The notes: generated by a model not told the origin, from the sequence alone. 64,000 nt of DNA from Bacteroidetes bacterium UBA6221 (GCA_002421685.1 DISB01000008.1:124001-188000); one strand, 5' to 3'; shown: positions 9,574-18,943, counted from the first letter of the stretch. Translations and numbers: made by a program.

Positions 9574-10134
9574 TTATCTCATCTGCTTCAAATGCTCTAC
9601 CACTTGTCCTACCGGCAATCCCATTACATTATAATAGTCGCCGTTTATCTTTTCTATTCCTACTATGCCTATCCATTCCTGTATAGCGTAGGCGCCGGCT
9701 TTATCGTAAGGATGGTAACTGGTAATGTAGTGTCTTATCTGCTCTTCGGTGAGTGAACGGAAATATACTTCCGTAACAGCGGAAAAACTATGTATCCCGT
9801 TACCTTTTTGTATACAAACCCCGCTTACAACTTCGTGCATGCGGCCGGATAACTTTTTAAGGATAGTTATCGCATCAGTTTCGTTTACCGGTTTGCCCAA
9901 TATCTCATTATCCAGCAGCACGACAGTATCGGCAGCTATCACAATTGAGCCGGGATTGTTTGCGGCAATAACGTTTGCCTTCTGGCGCGCGAGCAGTTCA
10001 GGCACTTCCTTTGGCGGTATGCCGGGCGGCGGCGTTTCGTCTATGTCGGCAATCCTTATTTCAAATTCTATTTCAGCCATCTCCAGCAGTTGTTTCCTGC
10101 GGGGCGACTGTGATGCAAGTATTATATCAGCCAT
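9574..10134 (-). CDS. maf: Maf-family nucleotide pyrophosphatase
   Basis: Hydrolyses non-canonical or excess nucleoside triphosphates to the monophosphate, a house-cleaning role linked to septum control. It begins MADIILASQSPRRKQLLE, the Maf signature with the S-R-R phosphate-binding segment, and has VIAADTVVLLDNEILGKP and DKAGAYAIQE further on. The ATG at 10134 gives 186 residues, the family norm, and overlaps the stop of the prenyltransferase gene by 8 bases, so the two are coupled. The DTVV and AGAY patterns fit the dTTP/UTP branch. Confidence 0.93.
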   Translation of the reverse strand: MADIILASQSPRRKQLLEMAEIEFEIRIADIDETPPPGIPPKEVPELLARQKANVIAANNPGSIVIAADTVVLLDNEILGKPVNETDAITILKKLSGRMHEVVSGVCIQKGNGIHSFSAVTEVYFRSLTEEQIRHYITSYHPYDKAGAYAIQEWIGIVGIEKINGDYYNVMGLPVGQVVEHLKQMR

Positions 10135-11077
10135 TGGTTTGAAAATAATAAATAACAAGCGATACTATACCCAGTACCATAATGAACTTCAGATAACGGC
10201 TTTGTTGGCCATAATGTTTGGTAGTAGCACCTTTGGGAAGGTAATACATCCACATCATAATCGGGGCTGCCAGGCCGGCCAGTACGTATATTCCCAGCAC
10301 ATACCATTGTTCCCTGAGCAATTTAACCGCGCCTATAACAAGTGGGATAACTGTGAGCAGGCCCAGCAGTTGCGTAAACCTGGCGCTGCGCAGCAAACCC
10401 CATTTTATAGGCATAGTAACACAGCCCTGTTCCGCATCGCCTTTAAAATCTTCCATGTCCTTTACTATCTCGCGCATCCACGTAAGCATAAAAGCGAAGA
10501 AAGCATATGTGCCCAATACCCATACAGGATTAGGGATCAGAATATCCCCGGCATAAATAAAGAAATCTTCGTAGAGATAATATCGTATGGCGTTCTCATA
10601 AAGCATGAGCACCACAATGGTAAAGGCAGTGAGTATGGACACTACTACATTGCCTGAAACAAACCTGCGCTTGAACGTGGTAGAATACAACCAAAGCATG
10701 AGGGTGCAGCCCAGCTGCATAGCGATAAAACTGTAATGCCCGGCCCGGCGGGCCACTACAATTGCAAGAAATATGGCTGTAATATTCAGCACCGTGTGCA
10801 CCAGTATGGCTAGCTTGATAGGGATGCGTTTCTCCAGTATTAATTTTTCGGGCCGGTTGATGATGTCAATTTTTACATCAAAATAGTCGTTGATGATATA
10901 TCCCGCTGCCGCTATCAATACAGTAGATAGCGAAAGGAGCAGAAAATTATTCCAGTTTAACACCAGCGGTACAGATGAATAATGGCGCATAGGCATGATG
11001 ACGCACCCCCAGGCAAACAACTGCGTGAGGAAGACGATCACTAAATTCTGCCAACGTACCAGTTTCAGCCAGGCCAT
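10127..11077 (-). CDS. UbiA-family prenyltransferase (geranylgeranylglycerol-phosphate geranylgeranyltransferase-like)
   Basis: A 316-residue polytopic membrane enzyme that joins a polyprenyl diphosphate to an acceptor. The Mg-diphosphate motif NDYFDVKIDIINRPEK (NDxxDxxxD) is clear, and a second acid-rich segment, EIVKDMEDFKGD, lies in the expected later loop. About eight to nine membrane helices are visible. A Maf partner downstream is a common Bacteroidota arrangement. The ATG at 11077 is preferred because MAWLKLVRWQNL is the usual N-terminus. The acceptor (glycerol phosphate, quinone precursor or other) cannot be decided from sequence. Confidence 0.87.
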   Translation of the reverse strand: MAWLKLVRWQNLVIVFLTQLFAWGCVIMPMRHYSSVPLVLNWNNFLLLSLSTVLIAAAGYIINDYFDVKIDIINRPEKLILEKRIPIKLAILVHTVLNITAIFLAIVVARRAGHYSFIAMQLGCTLMLWLYSTTFKRRFVSGNVVVSILTAFTIVVLMLYENAIRYYLYEDFFIYAGDILIPNPVWVLGTYAFFAFMLTWMREIVKDMEDFKGDAEQGCVTMPIKWGLLRSARFTQLLGLLTVIPLVIGAVKLLREQWYVLGIYVLAGLAAPIMMWMYYLPKGATTKHYGQQSRYLKFIMVLGIVSLVIYYFQTNG

Positions 11078-11100
11078 TTTTTCAATTCGACAATTTGACA

Positions 11101-11118
11101 TCCCAATAGCTACCGGGA
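11101..11118. repeat. Imperfect palindrome of the TCCCGATAGC type
   Basis: TCCCAATAGCTACCGGGA differs at two positions from the perfect palindrome at 45577-45594. It lies between pyrE and the prenyltransferase gene. Confidence 0.5.
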
Positions 11119-11155
11119 CTGCATATGATAATTATGCCCTCTTCCTGGGGGAAGG

Positions 11156-11791
11156 TTAGGAGGGTCTACCCCATACGGAAGGATCTTTCCTCCACTCTTC
11201 CAACGACTGTTTTTGCTCCGTCGTGATGAGGTTTTGCTCTTCGGCCACTTCCATCAACGCGTGATAATTGCTGATGGTATACAGCGGCACATTGGCCTTT
11301 TCCATTGCTTCGTTAGCAGTATCAAAACCATACGTAAACAAAGCACACATACCTATCACGTCTCCGCCCGCATCGCGTATAGCGTCTACCGCCTGCAGGC
11401 TGCTTTTACCGGTTGATACCAGGTCCTCTATCACCACTACTTTCTGTCCCGGCTGCAACACGCCTTCTATCTGGTTGCCCATACCATGCTCTTTGGGCTT
11501 GCTGCGCACATATATCAGCGGCAGTTTCAGCAGGTCTGCAGCCATAGTGCCGTGAGGTATGCCGGCTGTAGCTACCCCCGCTATCACTTCCGCATCAGGA
11601 AAATGCTCCAGGACCATATTGGCCAGTTCGCTCTTCACAAAATCCCTTATATAAGGATAGGATAATACTTTACGATTATCGCAATATACCGGTGATTTCC
11701 AGCCGGAGGCCCAGGTGTACGGTTGTTGCAGGTTGATCTGTAATGCTTTAATTTGCATTAACTTTCCGGCAAAATGTTTTTGAGTACTCAT
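11156..11791 (-). CDS. pyrE: Orotate phosphoribosyltransferase
   Basis: Makes orotidine 5'-monophosphate from orotate and PRPP in pyrimidine synthesis. The PRPP-binding signature VVIEDLVSTGKSSL is at residues 119-132, and the catalytic-loop segment VRSKPKEHGMGNQIEG is at 95-110 with the expected Lys and His. Its 211 residues are typical. It is divergent from the Nudix gene over a 40-base spacer that contains a good promoter, whose TAnnTTTG ends about 8 bases before the ATG, so the leader must be very short. Confidence 0.96.
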   Translation of the reverse strand: MSTQKHFAGKLMQIKALQINLQQPYTWASGWKSPVYCDNRKVLSYPYIRDFVKSELANMVLEHFPDAEVIAGVATAGIPHGTMAADLLKLPLIYVRSKPKEHGMGNQIEGVLQPGQKVVVIEDLVSTGKSSLQAVDAIRDAGGDVIGMCALFTYGFDTANEAMEKANVPLYTISNYHALMEVAEEQNLITTEQKQSLEEWRKDPSVWGRPS

Positions 11792-11798
11792 AACCGCT

Positions 11799-11829
11799 CA
11801 AACCTACGCCAAATGAATAATTTTACAAA
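11799..11829 (-). promoter_or_regulatory. pyrE promoter
   Basis: On the minus strand TTTG (11829-11826) is followed after exactly 19 bases by TAGGTTTG (11806-11799), a full match to the Bacteroidota -33 TTTG / -7 TAnnTTTG pattern. The expected transcription start falls within a few bases of the pyrE ATG at 11791. Confidence 0.65.
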
Positions 11830-11831
11830 GA

Positions 11832-12467
11832 ATGAACTTCGCACAGAAAATATATATCAACAATAAGCCGCTGATTCTCACTACAGATGCGAAGGCATAT
11901 ATAGCGAAGAACCCGGTGGCACAAGGATATATTTATTTTGAAGGCGCTTTTCCCAGGCATTTCAGGCTGGCCCTGCAACATATTGGCAAGCCGGGTACTA
12001 TGGGGGCTATTATCGAGGATTTTTCCGCAGATTCATTGCAGGAAGAATTATATGAGCTGTTTACGCCCATAGATGCCGGAGGCGGTGTAGTGATGAATGA
12101 GCGCGATGAAGTGCTGATGATATTCCGCCGGGGAAAATGGGACCTGCCCAAGGGCAAATGCGACGACGGCGAAGAGATAGACGCCTGCGCCCTGCGCGAG
12201 GTGAGTGAAGAAACAGGCCTGCATCAACTGAAGCTGGAAGAGAAGATATGCGACACCTACCACGTGTACAGCCAGAACAAACAAAACCTGTTGAAACGGA
12301 CCGCCTGGTATAGAATGAAAGGCACCATTGGAGAACAGCCAGTACCGCAGGCAGAAGAAAATATACAGGAAGTGCGGTGGGTGAAGGGGGAAGACCTTGG
12401 CCTGATAGTTTTCAAATCGTACGAAGCAATAAGAGAAGTAATGCAAAAAGCCGGGGTGAAATGGTAA
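11832..12467 (+). CDS. Nudix hydrolase
   Basis: Hydrolyses a nucleoside diphosphate linked to another group. Residues 108-130 are a perfect Nudix box (GX5EX7REUXEEXGU: G108, E114, then REV SEE TGL). Upstream is WDLPKG, the usual lead-in. The first 80 residues form an extra N-terminal region seen in Bacteroidota members encoded beside pyrE. The substrate is unknown. Confidence 0.92.
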   Translation: MNFAQKIYINNKPLILTTDAKAYIAKNPVAQGYIYFEGAFPRHFRLALQHIGKPGTMGAIIEDFSADSLQEELYELFTPIDAGGGVVMNERDEVLMIFRRGKWDLPKGKCDDGEEIDACALREVSEETGLHQLKLEEKICDTYHVYSQNKQNLLKRTAWYRMKGTIGEQPVPQAEENIQEVRWVKGEDLGLIVFKSYEAIREVMQKAGVKW

Positions 12468-12506
12468 TATGTAACACCGGATACAATATGCAACAATACA
12501 CCATTC

Positions 12507-12514
12507 TATATTTG
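12507..12514 (+). promoter_or_regulatory. -7 element before the YeiH-family gene
   Basis: TATATTTG matches TAnnTTTG 26 bases before the ATG at 12540. No clear -33 element. Confidence 0.3.
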
Positions 12515-12539
12515 CCCATTAATAGTAACGTCTGACAAA

Positions 12540-13469
12540 ATGAACAACAGCATGGCAGGTAAGGCCGTTTTCTGGCTGGCATTGATATTGTGCACTATGC
12601 CTTTTATGTCACCGCCCTATGCGCTGTTCCTGGGATTACTGCTTTCGTTTTTCATCACCAATCCATTAGGCAAAAAACGCAGTAAATACACTGCATTCCT
12701 GCTAAAAGCCTCCATCGTGGGCCTCGGTTTCGGCATCAATATCAACACAGCGCTGCAGGCCGGTAAGGACGGCTTTCTTTATACCATTATTTCCATAGCC
12801 GGCACATTGCTTGCGGGTATTTTTATCGGGAGGATGTTTAAGGTGGACAAGACTACATCTTACCTGGTGTCTACAGGTACGGCCATATGCGGGGGAAGCG
12901 CCATTGCAGCTACATCACCCGTAGCGGGCGCCAACGAAGAGCAGACCAGTGTATCGTTGGTCGTGGTATTTGTGCTGAATGCAGTAGCCCTGTTTATATT
13001 CCCGGTCATCGGGCATATACTGGAGCTATCCCAGTCGCAGTTCGGCGTATGGGCTGCCATAGCTATACACGATACCAGCTCGGTGGTAGGCGCCGCCAGC
13101 ACCTATGGAGAAGAAGCATTGAATATTGCAACAACCATTAAGCTGGTACGCGCCTTGTGGATCATCCCATTAGTGATACTTACCGCATTTATTTTCAAAA
13201 AGAAAGGCACTAAGGTGAGCATACCCTGGTTTATTGGCTTATTTGTAGTGGCCATGCTCATCAGTTCCAATGTTCCGCAACTGGAACCTATAACCCCTTA
13301 TATAGTCCGCATTGCTAAAACGGGTTTTACGGTCACGCTGTTTTTGATTGGTTCGGGTCTGTCTCCCAAGGCATTGAAGTCTGTAGGCGCCAAACCTTTG
13401 CTGCAGGGCGTTTTGTTGTGGTTGTTGGTGAGCGTTGTAAGTCTTCTTAGTGTATTATATATTATATAG
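12540..13469 (+). CDS. YeiH/YadS-type (UPF0324) putative sulfate exporter family transporter
   Basis: A 309-residue membrane protein with about ten hydrophobic segments. The repeats SIVGLGFGININTAL, STGTAICGGSAIAATSPV and AIHDTSSVVGAASTYG are the family hallmarks, and the duplicated Gly-rich helices suggest a transporter-like inverted repeat. The family is called putative sulfate exporter, but evidence for substrate is limited. It converges on the next gene with an 8-base overlap of the two 3' ends. Confidence 0.88.
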   Translation: MNNSMAGKAVFWLALILCTMPFMSPPYALFLGLLLSFFITNPLGKKRSKYTAFLLKASIVGLGFGININTALQAGKDGFLYTIISIAGTLLAGIFIGRMFKVDKTTSYLVSTGTAICGGSAIAATSPVAGANEEQTSVSLVVVFVLNAVALFIFPVIGHILELSQSQFGVWAAIAIHDTSSVVGAASTYGEEALNIATTIKLVRALWIIPLVILTAFIFKKKGTKVSIPWFIGLFVVAMLISSNVPQLEPITPYIVRIAKTGFTVTLFLIGSGLSPKALKSVGAKPLLQGVLLWLLVSVVSLLSVLYII

Positions 13470-14085
13470 TCAGTTTCGGTGCTTCAGCACTTTTGTACCA
13501 GGTGTTGACGAAATCCAGGTTCACCGAAATCACTAACACAGATACATCTTTATTTTCCAGCAGTTCTTTTCCAACACCTGCCATCGTAGCTGACTGTCCG
13601 GGCAGATATTTACACCAGCCATAGACAACTATATAATCGTATTTTTTTATCACATCCTCCGCCAATAATTCCTCTCCTTCCAAAACATTGCAGGCATCCA
13701 ACACCTCACTCAACTGGCTGACAGTAAGCCCCGAAGTGTCAATATTAAAAATGGCATTACTGTTGAGCTCGCTTGCAAATCTTCTCGCAACTTTCGGACA
13801 TCCGATGCCCTCACTACATTTAATGGGTTGCCTGTTTTTATTAAAAAAGATCACGCCCGGTATCCCGATATTTTTACTCAACATCCGGAACGAAACACTA
13901 TCTTTAGCAACAGCTAAAACATGGTACCTGGCACTATTACCAGCAAGGAAATCCTTTATACTGCCAGTAGTTTCGACACGCGGCTGCTCTAACCCTCCTA
14001 TTTTAAACAATATCGGCATACGATAGGCGTACACAATTATGCCTGTGAATATTATTACAGCCGATATGACAATTGCCTTCTTCAT
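13462..14085 (-). CDS. Membrane-anchored hypothetical protein
   Basis: 207 residues. Residues 1-22 form an uncleaved anchor or signal, followed by a soluble alpha/beta domain. The strand GIPGVIFFNKNRQPIKC and a pair of Cys residues around CSEGIGC recall thioredoxin-like folds, but no standard CxxC active site is seen, so this is a guess. Its last bases overlap the 3' end of the convergent YeiH-family gene. The T9SS serine hydrolase gene lies 14 bases upstream. Confidence 0.65.
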   Translation of the reverse strand: MKKAIVISAVIIFTGIIVYAYRMPILFKIGGLEQPRVETTGSIKDFLAGNSARYHVLAVAKDSVSFRMLSKNIGIPGVIFFNKNRQPIKCSEGIGCPKVARRFASELNSNAIFNIDTSGLTVSQLSEVLDACNVLEGEELLAEDVIKKYDYIVVYGWCKYLPGQSATMAGVGKELLENKDVSVLVISVNLDFVNTWYKSAEAPKLTI

Positions 14086-14099
14086 GATTTGTTAGCCGT

Positions 14100-15476
14100 T
14101 TAATGTATGATTTGAATCTTTTGCCTGTGCACCGTATTGTCTCCATTCAGCACATTTAGTATATAGGTACCCGAACTGATGTTTGACAAACTCAGCCTGT
14201 TTTGGCCGGCTTGCAAGCCGTTAGCCAGCATTTGCCTGCCCAGCATATCATATATCACTGCTTGCTGCGCAAAATCACTGTTTATTATGTCGATGAACAG
14301 TTCATCACGTGCCGGATTGGGCCATACATATATATCATCGTGCCTGTAGATAATATCACGTGTATCCGTGTATTGTATGGTCACTTTATGCAGGGCAGCA
14401 ATGCAACCGCCCAACAGGACGCTATTCGAGATACTATCCTGGTTGGTAAGCATAGCGATGCTTACTCCCGAAACCTTTTCATGCAGGTTTTCATTAATAA
14501 AACCAAAATTAGTGCCCCCATGCGTTACAATCGTACGCCCGTTAAAGCTGTTCAGTTTAAATACTCCGAGCCCGTAACCTTGACCCATTGATATCGGCAC
14601 CAGGGTTTCAAATTCCGTCATAGAGCTGCTGTTCAGTATCTGCCCTGCCATCAGTTTGTCCCAGAACAAGGCATTGTCTTTAGCCGTTGCCATGATAGCG
14701 CCGGCGGCAGATGCCAGGCTGAACATAGCATTGTGCGAGTAGCTATATGTAGCTACCAGGTCTTCAAGACTGCCGTTTACGCTTAGGTTGCCCGACCAGC
14801 TATGAGGTACGGTTCCAGGCGGTGTTTCATGGGGGAAGAAATAGGTTTCTGTTAATCCGTGTGGGGTTAATATTTCGTCGCGCAGCGCCTGTTGTATGGT
14901 TTTTCCGGTCACGCTCCTGACGATGAGCCCTGCCACCAGGTAATTGGTATTGCTATACTCCCACGCCCCGCCTGGTGCGGCATTGGGCACCTCTACCAGG
15001 TTCAGCACACTGTCAGGCGGCCATATCCTTGTAAAATCGGGGAAGATATAATTATCAAAACCGGGATTGTCTGTATAACTATACAGGCCGCTGGTATGGT
15101 TCAGTAATTGCCTGATGGTGATAGTCCCTGGTATATTCGGATGCTGCACCCATTGCCCGATAGTATCATCCAGGTCCAGTTTGCCTTGTTCCTGTAGTTT
15201 CAGCATGAGCACAGCGAAATATGTTTTGGTATTACTGCCTATACCCATGTACATATCTGTGGTAATAGGCGAACCGGGATGCGATATGCCATGCGCACGC
15301 TCCCATATACCCTGCCCGGGCACTACTATGGCCGCTGTAGCACCTTTTATCTTAAACCTGTTGCAGACGCTGTCAAAAACATTATCCAGCCGCTGGCTGA
15401 AGGCGCTGTTAAGCTGTGCATATACCGGTTGCAGCAAACCGGCAGTAAATACAAAAATGAATAAGAGTTTCTTCAT
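14100..15476 (-). CDS. Secreted serine hydrolase (beta-lactamase / class C PBP fold) with T9SS sorting domain
   Basis: A 458-residue exported enzyme. It has a signal peptide ending VYAQ (residues 1-20) and then a serine beta-lactamase-like domain: SxxK in GIGSNTKTYF (nucleophile Ser), YSN in WEYSNTNY, and an HGG in VTHGGTNFG taking the place of KTG. The last 75 residues starting YVWPNPARDELFID are a type A T9SS sorting domain. Such proteins act as D-aminopeptidases, esterases or peptidoglycan peptidases; which applies here is unknown. The ATG at 15476 is chosen over an upstream start because it begins the signal peptide MKKLLFIFVF. Confidence 0.88.
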   Translation of the reverse strand: MKKLLFIFVFTAGLLQPVYAQLNSAFSQRLDNVFDSVCNRFKIKGATAAIVVPGQGIWERAHGISHPGSPITTDMYMGIGSNTKTYFAVLMLKLQEQGKLDLDDTIGQWVQHPNIPGTITIRQLLNHTSGLYSYTDNPGFDNYIFPDFTRIWPPDSVLNLVEVPNAAPGGAWEYSNTNYLVAGLIVRSVTGKTIQQALRDEILTPHGLTETYFFPHETPPGTVPHSWSGNLSVNGSLEDLVATYSYSHNAMFSLASAAGAIMATAKDNALFWDKLMAGQILNSSSMTEFETLVPISMGQGYGLGVFKLNSFNGRTIVTHGGTNFGFINENLHEKVSGVSIAMLTNQDSISNSVLLGGCIAALHKVTIQYTDTRDIIYRHDDIYVWPNPARDELFIDIINSDFAQQAVIYDMLGRQMLANGLQAGQNRLSLSNISSGTYILNVLNGDNTVHRQKIQIIH

Positions 15477-15648
15477 AGCCTTATGTTTATAGAACGAAGT
15501 AACGACATCACCGCTGAACTGAATAATCTTATTCGACCAATGTAAAAAAATATCCGACAAAACTGCCCCGTTGACATTTGGTCGGTAAAAAAGCCGTTTT
15601 GGTCGAACTGTGGGGTGGATTATCCTGCCTTATGAGTTTCTTTGCGTT

Positions 15649-16730
15649 ATGCCTCAGTCAGCATATAAATGGAACAAAATATTTGGTAGCCGCCTCGCAC
15701 GCAATATCTATTTCTGGATTATCATTTTCCTTTTTCTATATGTTGCCAACAATGACGGGGACACATACGAAAGGCGGGTTTACAATTTATATAAGGTGAC
15801 CACAACGGTTTTACTCATCATCATGACCGTCATCAATAACTTTGTACTGGTTCCCTTTATGTTGACCCGGGGAAGAAGTTCCTGTACATGCTTAGTGTTG
15901 TTATACTTACACTGGCTACCTCGCTGGCTTTTGTAGTTCTACTAAAGGATATGATGCATCGGTACCCTGGTATTGAGATATACGAAGTAAGCCTGATAAC
16001 GTCGCCTGTTGGGTCTGATTGGTCTTTCCCTTCCATACTGGAAGAACTTCCGGTCTATGCAATAGGGCTGGGTTCCTGGGTTCTTATTTTCACAATGGCG
16101 TGGTATATGCAGGACCATACTAAACAGGAAAAGAAAGCCAAGGAAGCCACACATAAACAAATGCAGGCAGAGCTTGACCTGCTGCGTAACCAGTTGAACC
16201 CTCATTTCCTGTTCAATACGCTGAATAATATTTACGGGTTGAGTTTACAAAAGTCGGACAAAGCGCCTGAGTCCATACTCAAGCTGTCATCTATCATGCG
16301 CTATATGCTGTATGATACGGATGTACCGCTGGTATCGTTTGAAAAAGAAAAAGAAGTGATGCAAGCGTATATTGATATGGAATTGCTCCGGCTGCAGGAT
16401 ACCGGCAATTTGCGTTTTGTGATAGAAGCCGATAAAGACTATATGATGCCCCCGCTCCTGTGGCTCCCGGTACTTGAAAATATTTTCAAACACGGTATAA
16501 GATTTGCCGAGGGCGAATACCGTGTTAACTACGCCTTCACCATCAACAATAATAAACTGCATATATCTGCAGAGAATAACAAGAGCAGTGTCGATGCTAA
16601 AAGAAGCGGTGGCATGGGGTTAACCAACCTGCGTAAGAGGCTGGAAATATTATACCCCGGGAAACACGCAATTGAAATTTACCGGGATGCGGGTAAATAC
16701 AAGATTGAACTTATGGTAAATTTGTCCTGA
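15649..16730 (+). pseudogene. LytS-type sensor histidine kinase with apparent one-base frameshift
   Basis: A membrane sensor kinase of the His_kinase (LytS/YehU) family, cotranscribed with the LytTR regulator (TGATG overlap). The N-terminal part from about 15649 encodes two membrane segments ending NNFVLVPFMLTRG. The rest is in another frame, from KKFLYMLSVVILTLATSL (15873 on), with two more segments, the phosphoacceptor box NQLNPHFLFNTLNN and the ATP-binding SGGMGLTNLRKRLEI. Adding one base to the GGGG run at 15869-15872 joins both parts into a normal 360-residue kinase. It may be a sequencing error, a true mutation or programmed slippage. If translated from 15888 it would lack two helices. 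The exact N-terminal start is uncertain (15610 or 15649). Confidence 0.8.
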
Positions 16731-17425
16731 TGCACGCAATTAACGTACTGGTAGCAGACGACGAACCTATAGCAAGAGATATCCTTAAAGATTATACATC
16801 AAGGATACCAGGCCTGCGGCTTGCAGGTATATGCAAAAACGCTGCAGAGGCAATAAAAGCATTGAAAGAAAACTCCGTTGACCTTATTTTGCTGGATATC
16901 AACATGCCGGGGATGACGGGTATCGAGCTCCTGAAGCAACTAACCCATCCTCCCCTGGTTATCCTCACGACCGCCTACACACAATACGCGGTTGAGAGTT
17001 ACGATCTGGACATTGTTGATTATCTGCTGAAGCCTTTTTCTTTTGAGCGATTTGAAAAAGCCATCCACAAAGCCACCACCATCCTCGACAGGAAAGCACA
17101 GGGCGAAAATATATTCGTGAAGGTTGACGGCAAACTGGTAAAGGTGGACATTAAGAACCTGGAACTTATCGAGGCCGTAAAAGATTATGTAAGGCTATGG
17201 ACCGGCGATAAAAGCATGCTGGTGCTCAGCACCATGAAAAACATGGAAGAGCAACTATCCGCCTATCCGCAAATGGTACGGGTACACAAATCGTACATGA
17301 TCAATATCGCACACGTACGCGAGATATCGGGCAACCTGATACACACCCGGACACGCGAGGTACCTATCGGTAATACCTACAAGGAAATAGTGACTGAGGT
17401 TTTCAATAAATACAGGCTTGTTTAA
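16730..17425 (+). CDS. LytTR-family response regulator
   Basis: 231 residues. The N-terminal receiver domain has acidic pocket residues at D10 and D11 and phosphoacceptor D56 in LILLDINMPGMTG. The C-terminal LytTR DNA-binding domain (about 125-231) includes KDYVRLWTGDKSMLVLSTMKNMEEQL and VRVHKSYMINIAHV. It pairs with the kinase just upstream by a one-base stop/start overlap. Targets are unknown. Confidence 0.93.
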   Translation: MHAINVLVADDEPIARDILKDYTSRIPGLRLAGICKNAAEAIKALKENSVDLILLDINMPGMTGIELLKQLTHPPLVILTTAYTQYAVESYDLDIVDYLLKPFSFERFEKAIHKATTILDRKAQGENIFVKVDGKLVKVDIKNLELIEAVKDYVRLWTGDKSMLVLSTMKNMEEQLSAYPQMVRVHKSYMINIAHVREISGNLIHTRTREVPIGNTYKEIVTEVFNKYRLV

Positions 17426-17437
17426 CCAGCCACTCCA

Positions 17438-17914
17438 CTATTCCACCATAAAATAAATATTGGTCTTCCACTGAGAAGCGTCTTTTTCCACCTCGGGGTC
17501 GGAAAAATATTCTTCTATTACAAGCCCCTTCCGCAGCTTATTTTCCGCCAGGTATTTTTCCATTGTGCCATAGGGTACACCCATGCTTTCGTATGAACCA
17601 ATATGTGTGGTAGTTATCAGCTTCGATGGCGGGAATGTCACTTTCTCAAAACCAGCTATTTCAGGTGTGTCGGCACTTACCGGTACGGCTGCTGCCAGCT
17701 CTGTCTCTTTTTTCACTTCATTTATTGAGTAATAGAAGGCACAAGGCATTTCAGTTGGTCGTATGCCTTTACCTGCCAAGGCTCCGTAAATAGCCCCATA
17801 ACTCTCCTTGAAAAAATCCGGGAGTTTATCAAAAGGCATAGTAGTCCTTCTGATGATAAATGTTTTTTCAGGCCAGGTTATTTCCCTTACTGCCTGCTTG
17901 ATTGCTGTTTCCAT
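17438..17914 (-). CDS. GyrI-like small-molecule-binding domain protein
   Basis: A stand-alone 158-residue GyrI-like/AraC effector-binding domain, with the typical IRRTTMPFDKLPDFFKESYGAIYGAL and KLITTTHIGSYESMGVPYGTMEKYL segments. No DNA-binding part is attached. Such domains bind hydrophobic small molecules or proteins. It converges on the LytTR gene with a 12-base gap. Confidence 0.82.
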   Translation of the reverse strand: METAIKQAVREITWPEKTFIIRRTTMPFDKLPDFFKESYGAIYGALAGKGIRPTEMPCAFYYSINEVKKETELAAAVPVSADTPEIAGFEKVTFPPSKLITTTHIGSYESMGVPYGTMEKYLAENKLRKGLVIEEYFSDPEVEKDASQWKTNIYFMVE

Positions 17915-18006
17915 AACTGAATATTTTGCATGAAATTATCCCATGCGGATTACAAGTCGGATGACCGTGGTCATAAACAGGGGTGAGAAATATCAATAGC
18001 ACAACA

Positions 18007-18039
18007 TATTTACGGGCGGCCAATGGCCGCCCGTAAATA
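18007..18039 (-). terminator. Strong hairpin downstream of fabD
   Basis: A perfect 15-bp inverted repeat (TATTTACGGGCGGCC with its complement) around a 3-base AAT loop, about 20 bases after the fabD stop on the minus strand. It lacks a long T-run but is the right place for a terminator. Confidence 0.7.
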
Positions 18040-18058
18040 CTATAGCCACCCGGAAAAA

Positions 18059-18943
18059 TTAACTCAAGCCTTCAGTCTCCACCTCTTTGGCGATCTTCTT
18101 TACCAGCCCTTGCAATACATTGCCCGGACCCACTTCTGTAAATTTAGCGGCGCCGTTCCTTACCATGTGCGCCACGCTCTGCGTCCAGCGCACAGGGGCT
18201 GTAAGCTGGTTAATAAGGTTGCGTTGTATCATTGAGGGGTCTATATATGGGTTGGCATCTACGTTCTGGTAAACCGGACAGGTGGGATTGCCGAAATGTG
18301 TAGATTCTATAGCTGCCTGCAGCTCTTCTTTAGCCGGTTCCATCAGCGGCGAATGGAAAGCTCCGCCCACCTGCAATACCATTGCGCGTTTCGCCCCTGC
18401 GGCTTTCATGGCTTCGCAGGCTTTGTTGATGCCCTCTATACTACCGCTTATCACCAACTGGCCGGGGCAGTTGTAGTTGGCAGGCACTACCACATCATCG
18501 GTAAAGGATGCACATATCTCTTCCACCTTCGCATCGTCCAGGCCCAGTACGGCCGCCATGGTCGATGGATTTATTTCGCAGGCGCGCTGCATAGCCATAG
18601 CACGCTTATACACCAGGCGCAGACCGTCCTCAAAACTCAACACCCTGTTGGCCACCAGTGCAGAAAATTCACCCAATGAATGTCCCGCCACCATATCGGC
18701 ATGCGGCAGCTCGCTGGTGAGGAACTTAATAACCGAATGAAGGAAGATAGCGGGTTGCGTCACCCTGGTTTGTTTCAGGTCTTCGGCCGTACCTGTGAAC
18801 ATAATATCGGTAATACGGAAACCTAAAATTTCGTTAGCCTGTTCAAAATATTCGCGGGCAATGGTGTTGTTATCGTACAACTCCTTGCCCATGCCGGTAA
18901 ACTGCGCTCCCTGTCCGGGGAATATATATGCTTGTTTAGTCAT
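18059..18943 (-). CDS. fabD: Malonyl-CoA:ACP transacylase
   Basis: Loads malonate onto acyl carrier protein for fatty-acid synthesis. The nucleophile Ser89 is in GHSLGEFSAL, the catalytic His197 in GGAFHSPLMEP, and the QGAQ oxyanion segment is at residues 11-14. Its 294 residues match the single-domain bacterial enzyme. It stands alone here, away from other fab genes. Confidence 0.96.
   Translation of the reverse strand: MTKQAYIFPGQGAQFTGMGKELYDNNTIAREYFEQANEILGFRITDIMFTGTAEDLKQTRVTQPAIFLHSVIKFLTSELPHADMVAGHSLGEFSALVANRVLSFEDGLRLVYKRAMAMQRACEINPSTMAAVLGLDDAKVEEICASFTDDVVVPANYNCPGQLVISGSIEGINKACEAMKAAGAKRAMVLQVGGAFHSPLMEPAKEELQAAIESTHFGNPTCPVYQNVDANPYIDPSMIQRNLINQLTAPVRWTQSVAHMVRNGAAKFTEVGPGNVLQGLVKKIAKEVETEGLS

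Noticed and set aside
9749..10657. 302-codon plus-strand frame over maf and the prenyltransferase gene
   Set aside because: Antisense to two genes with clear motifs; its translation has no family features.
15578..15799. Alternative 73-codon frame at the start of the frameshifted kinase
   Set aside because: The neighbouring frame gives the expected two-helix N-terminus of a LytS kinase ending NNFVLVP; this one stops without joining anything.
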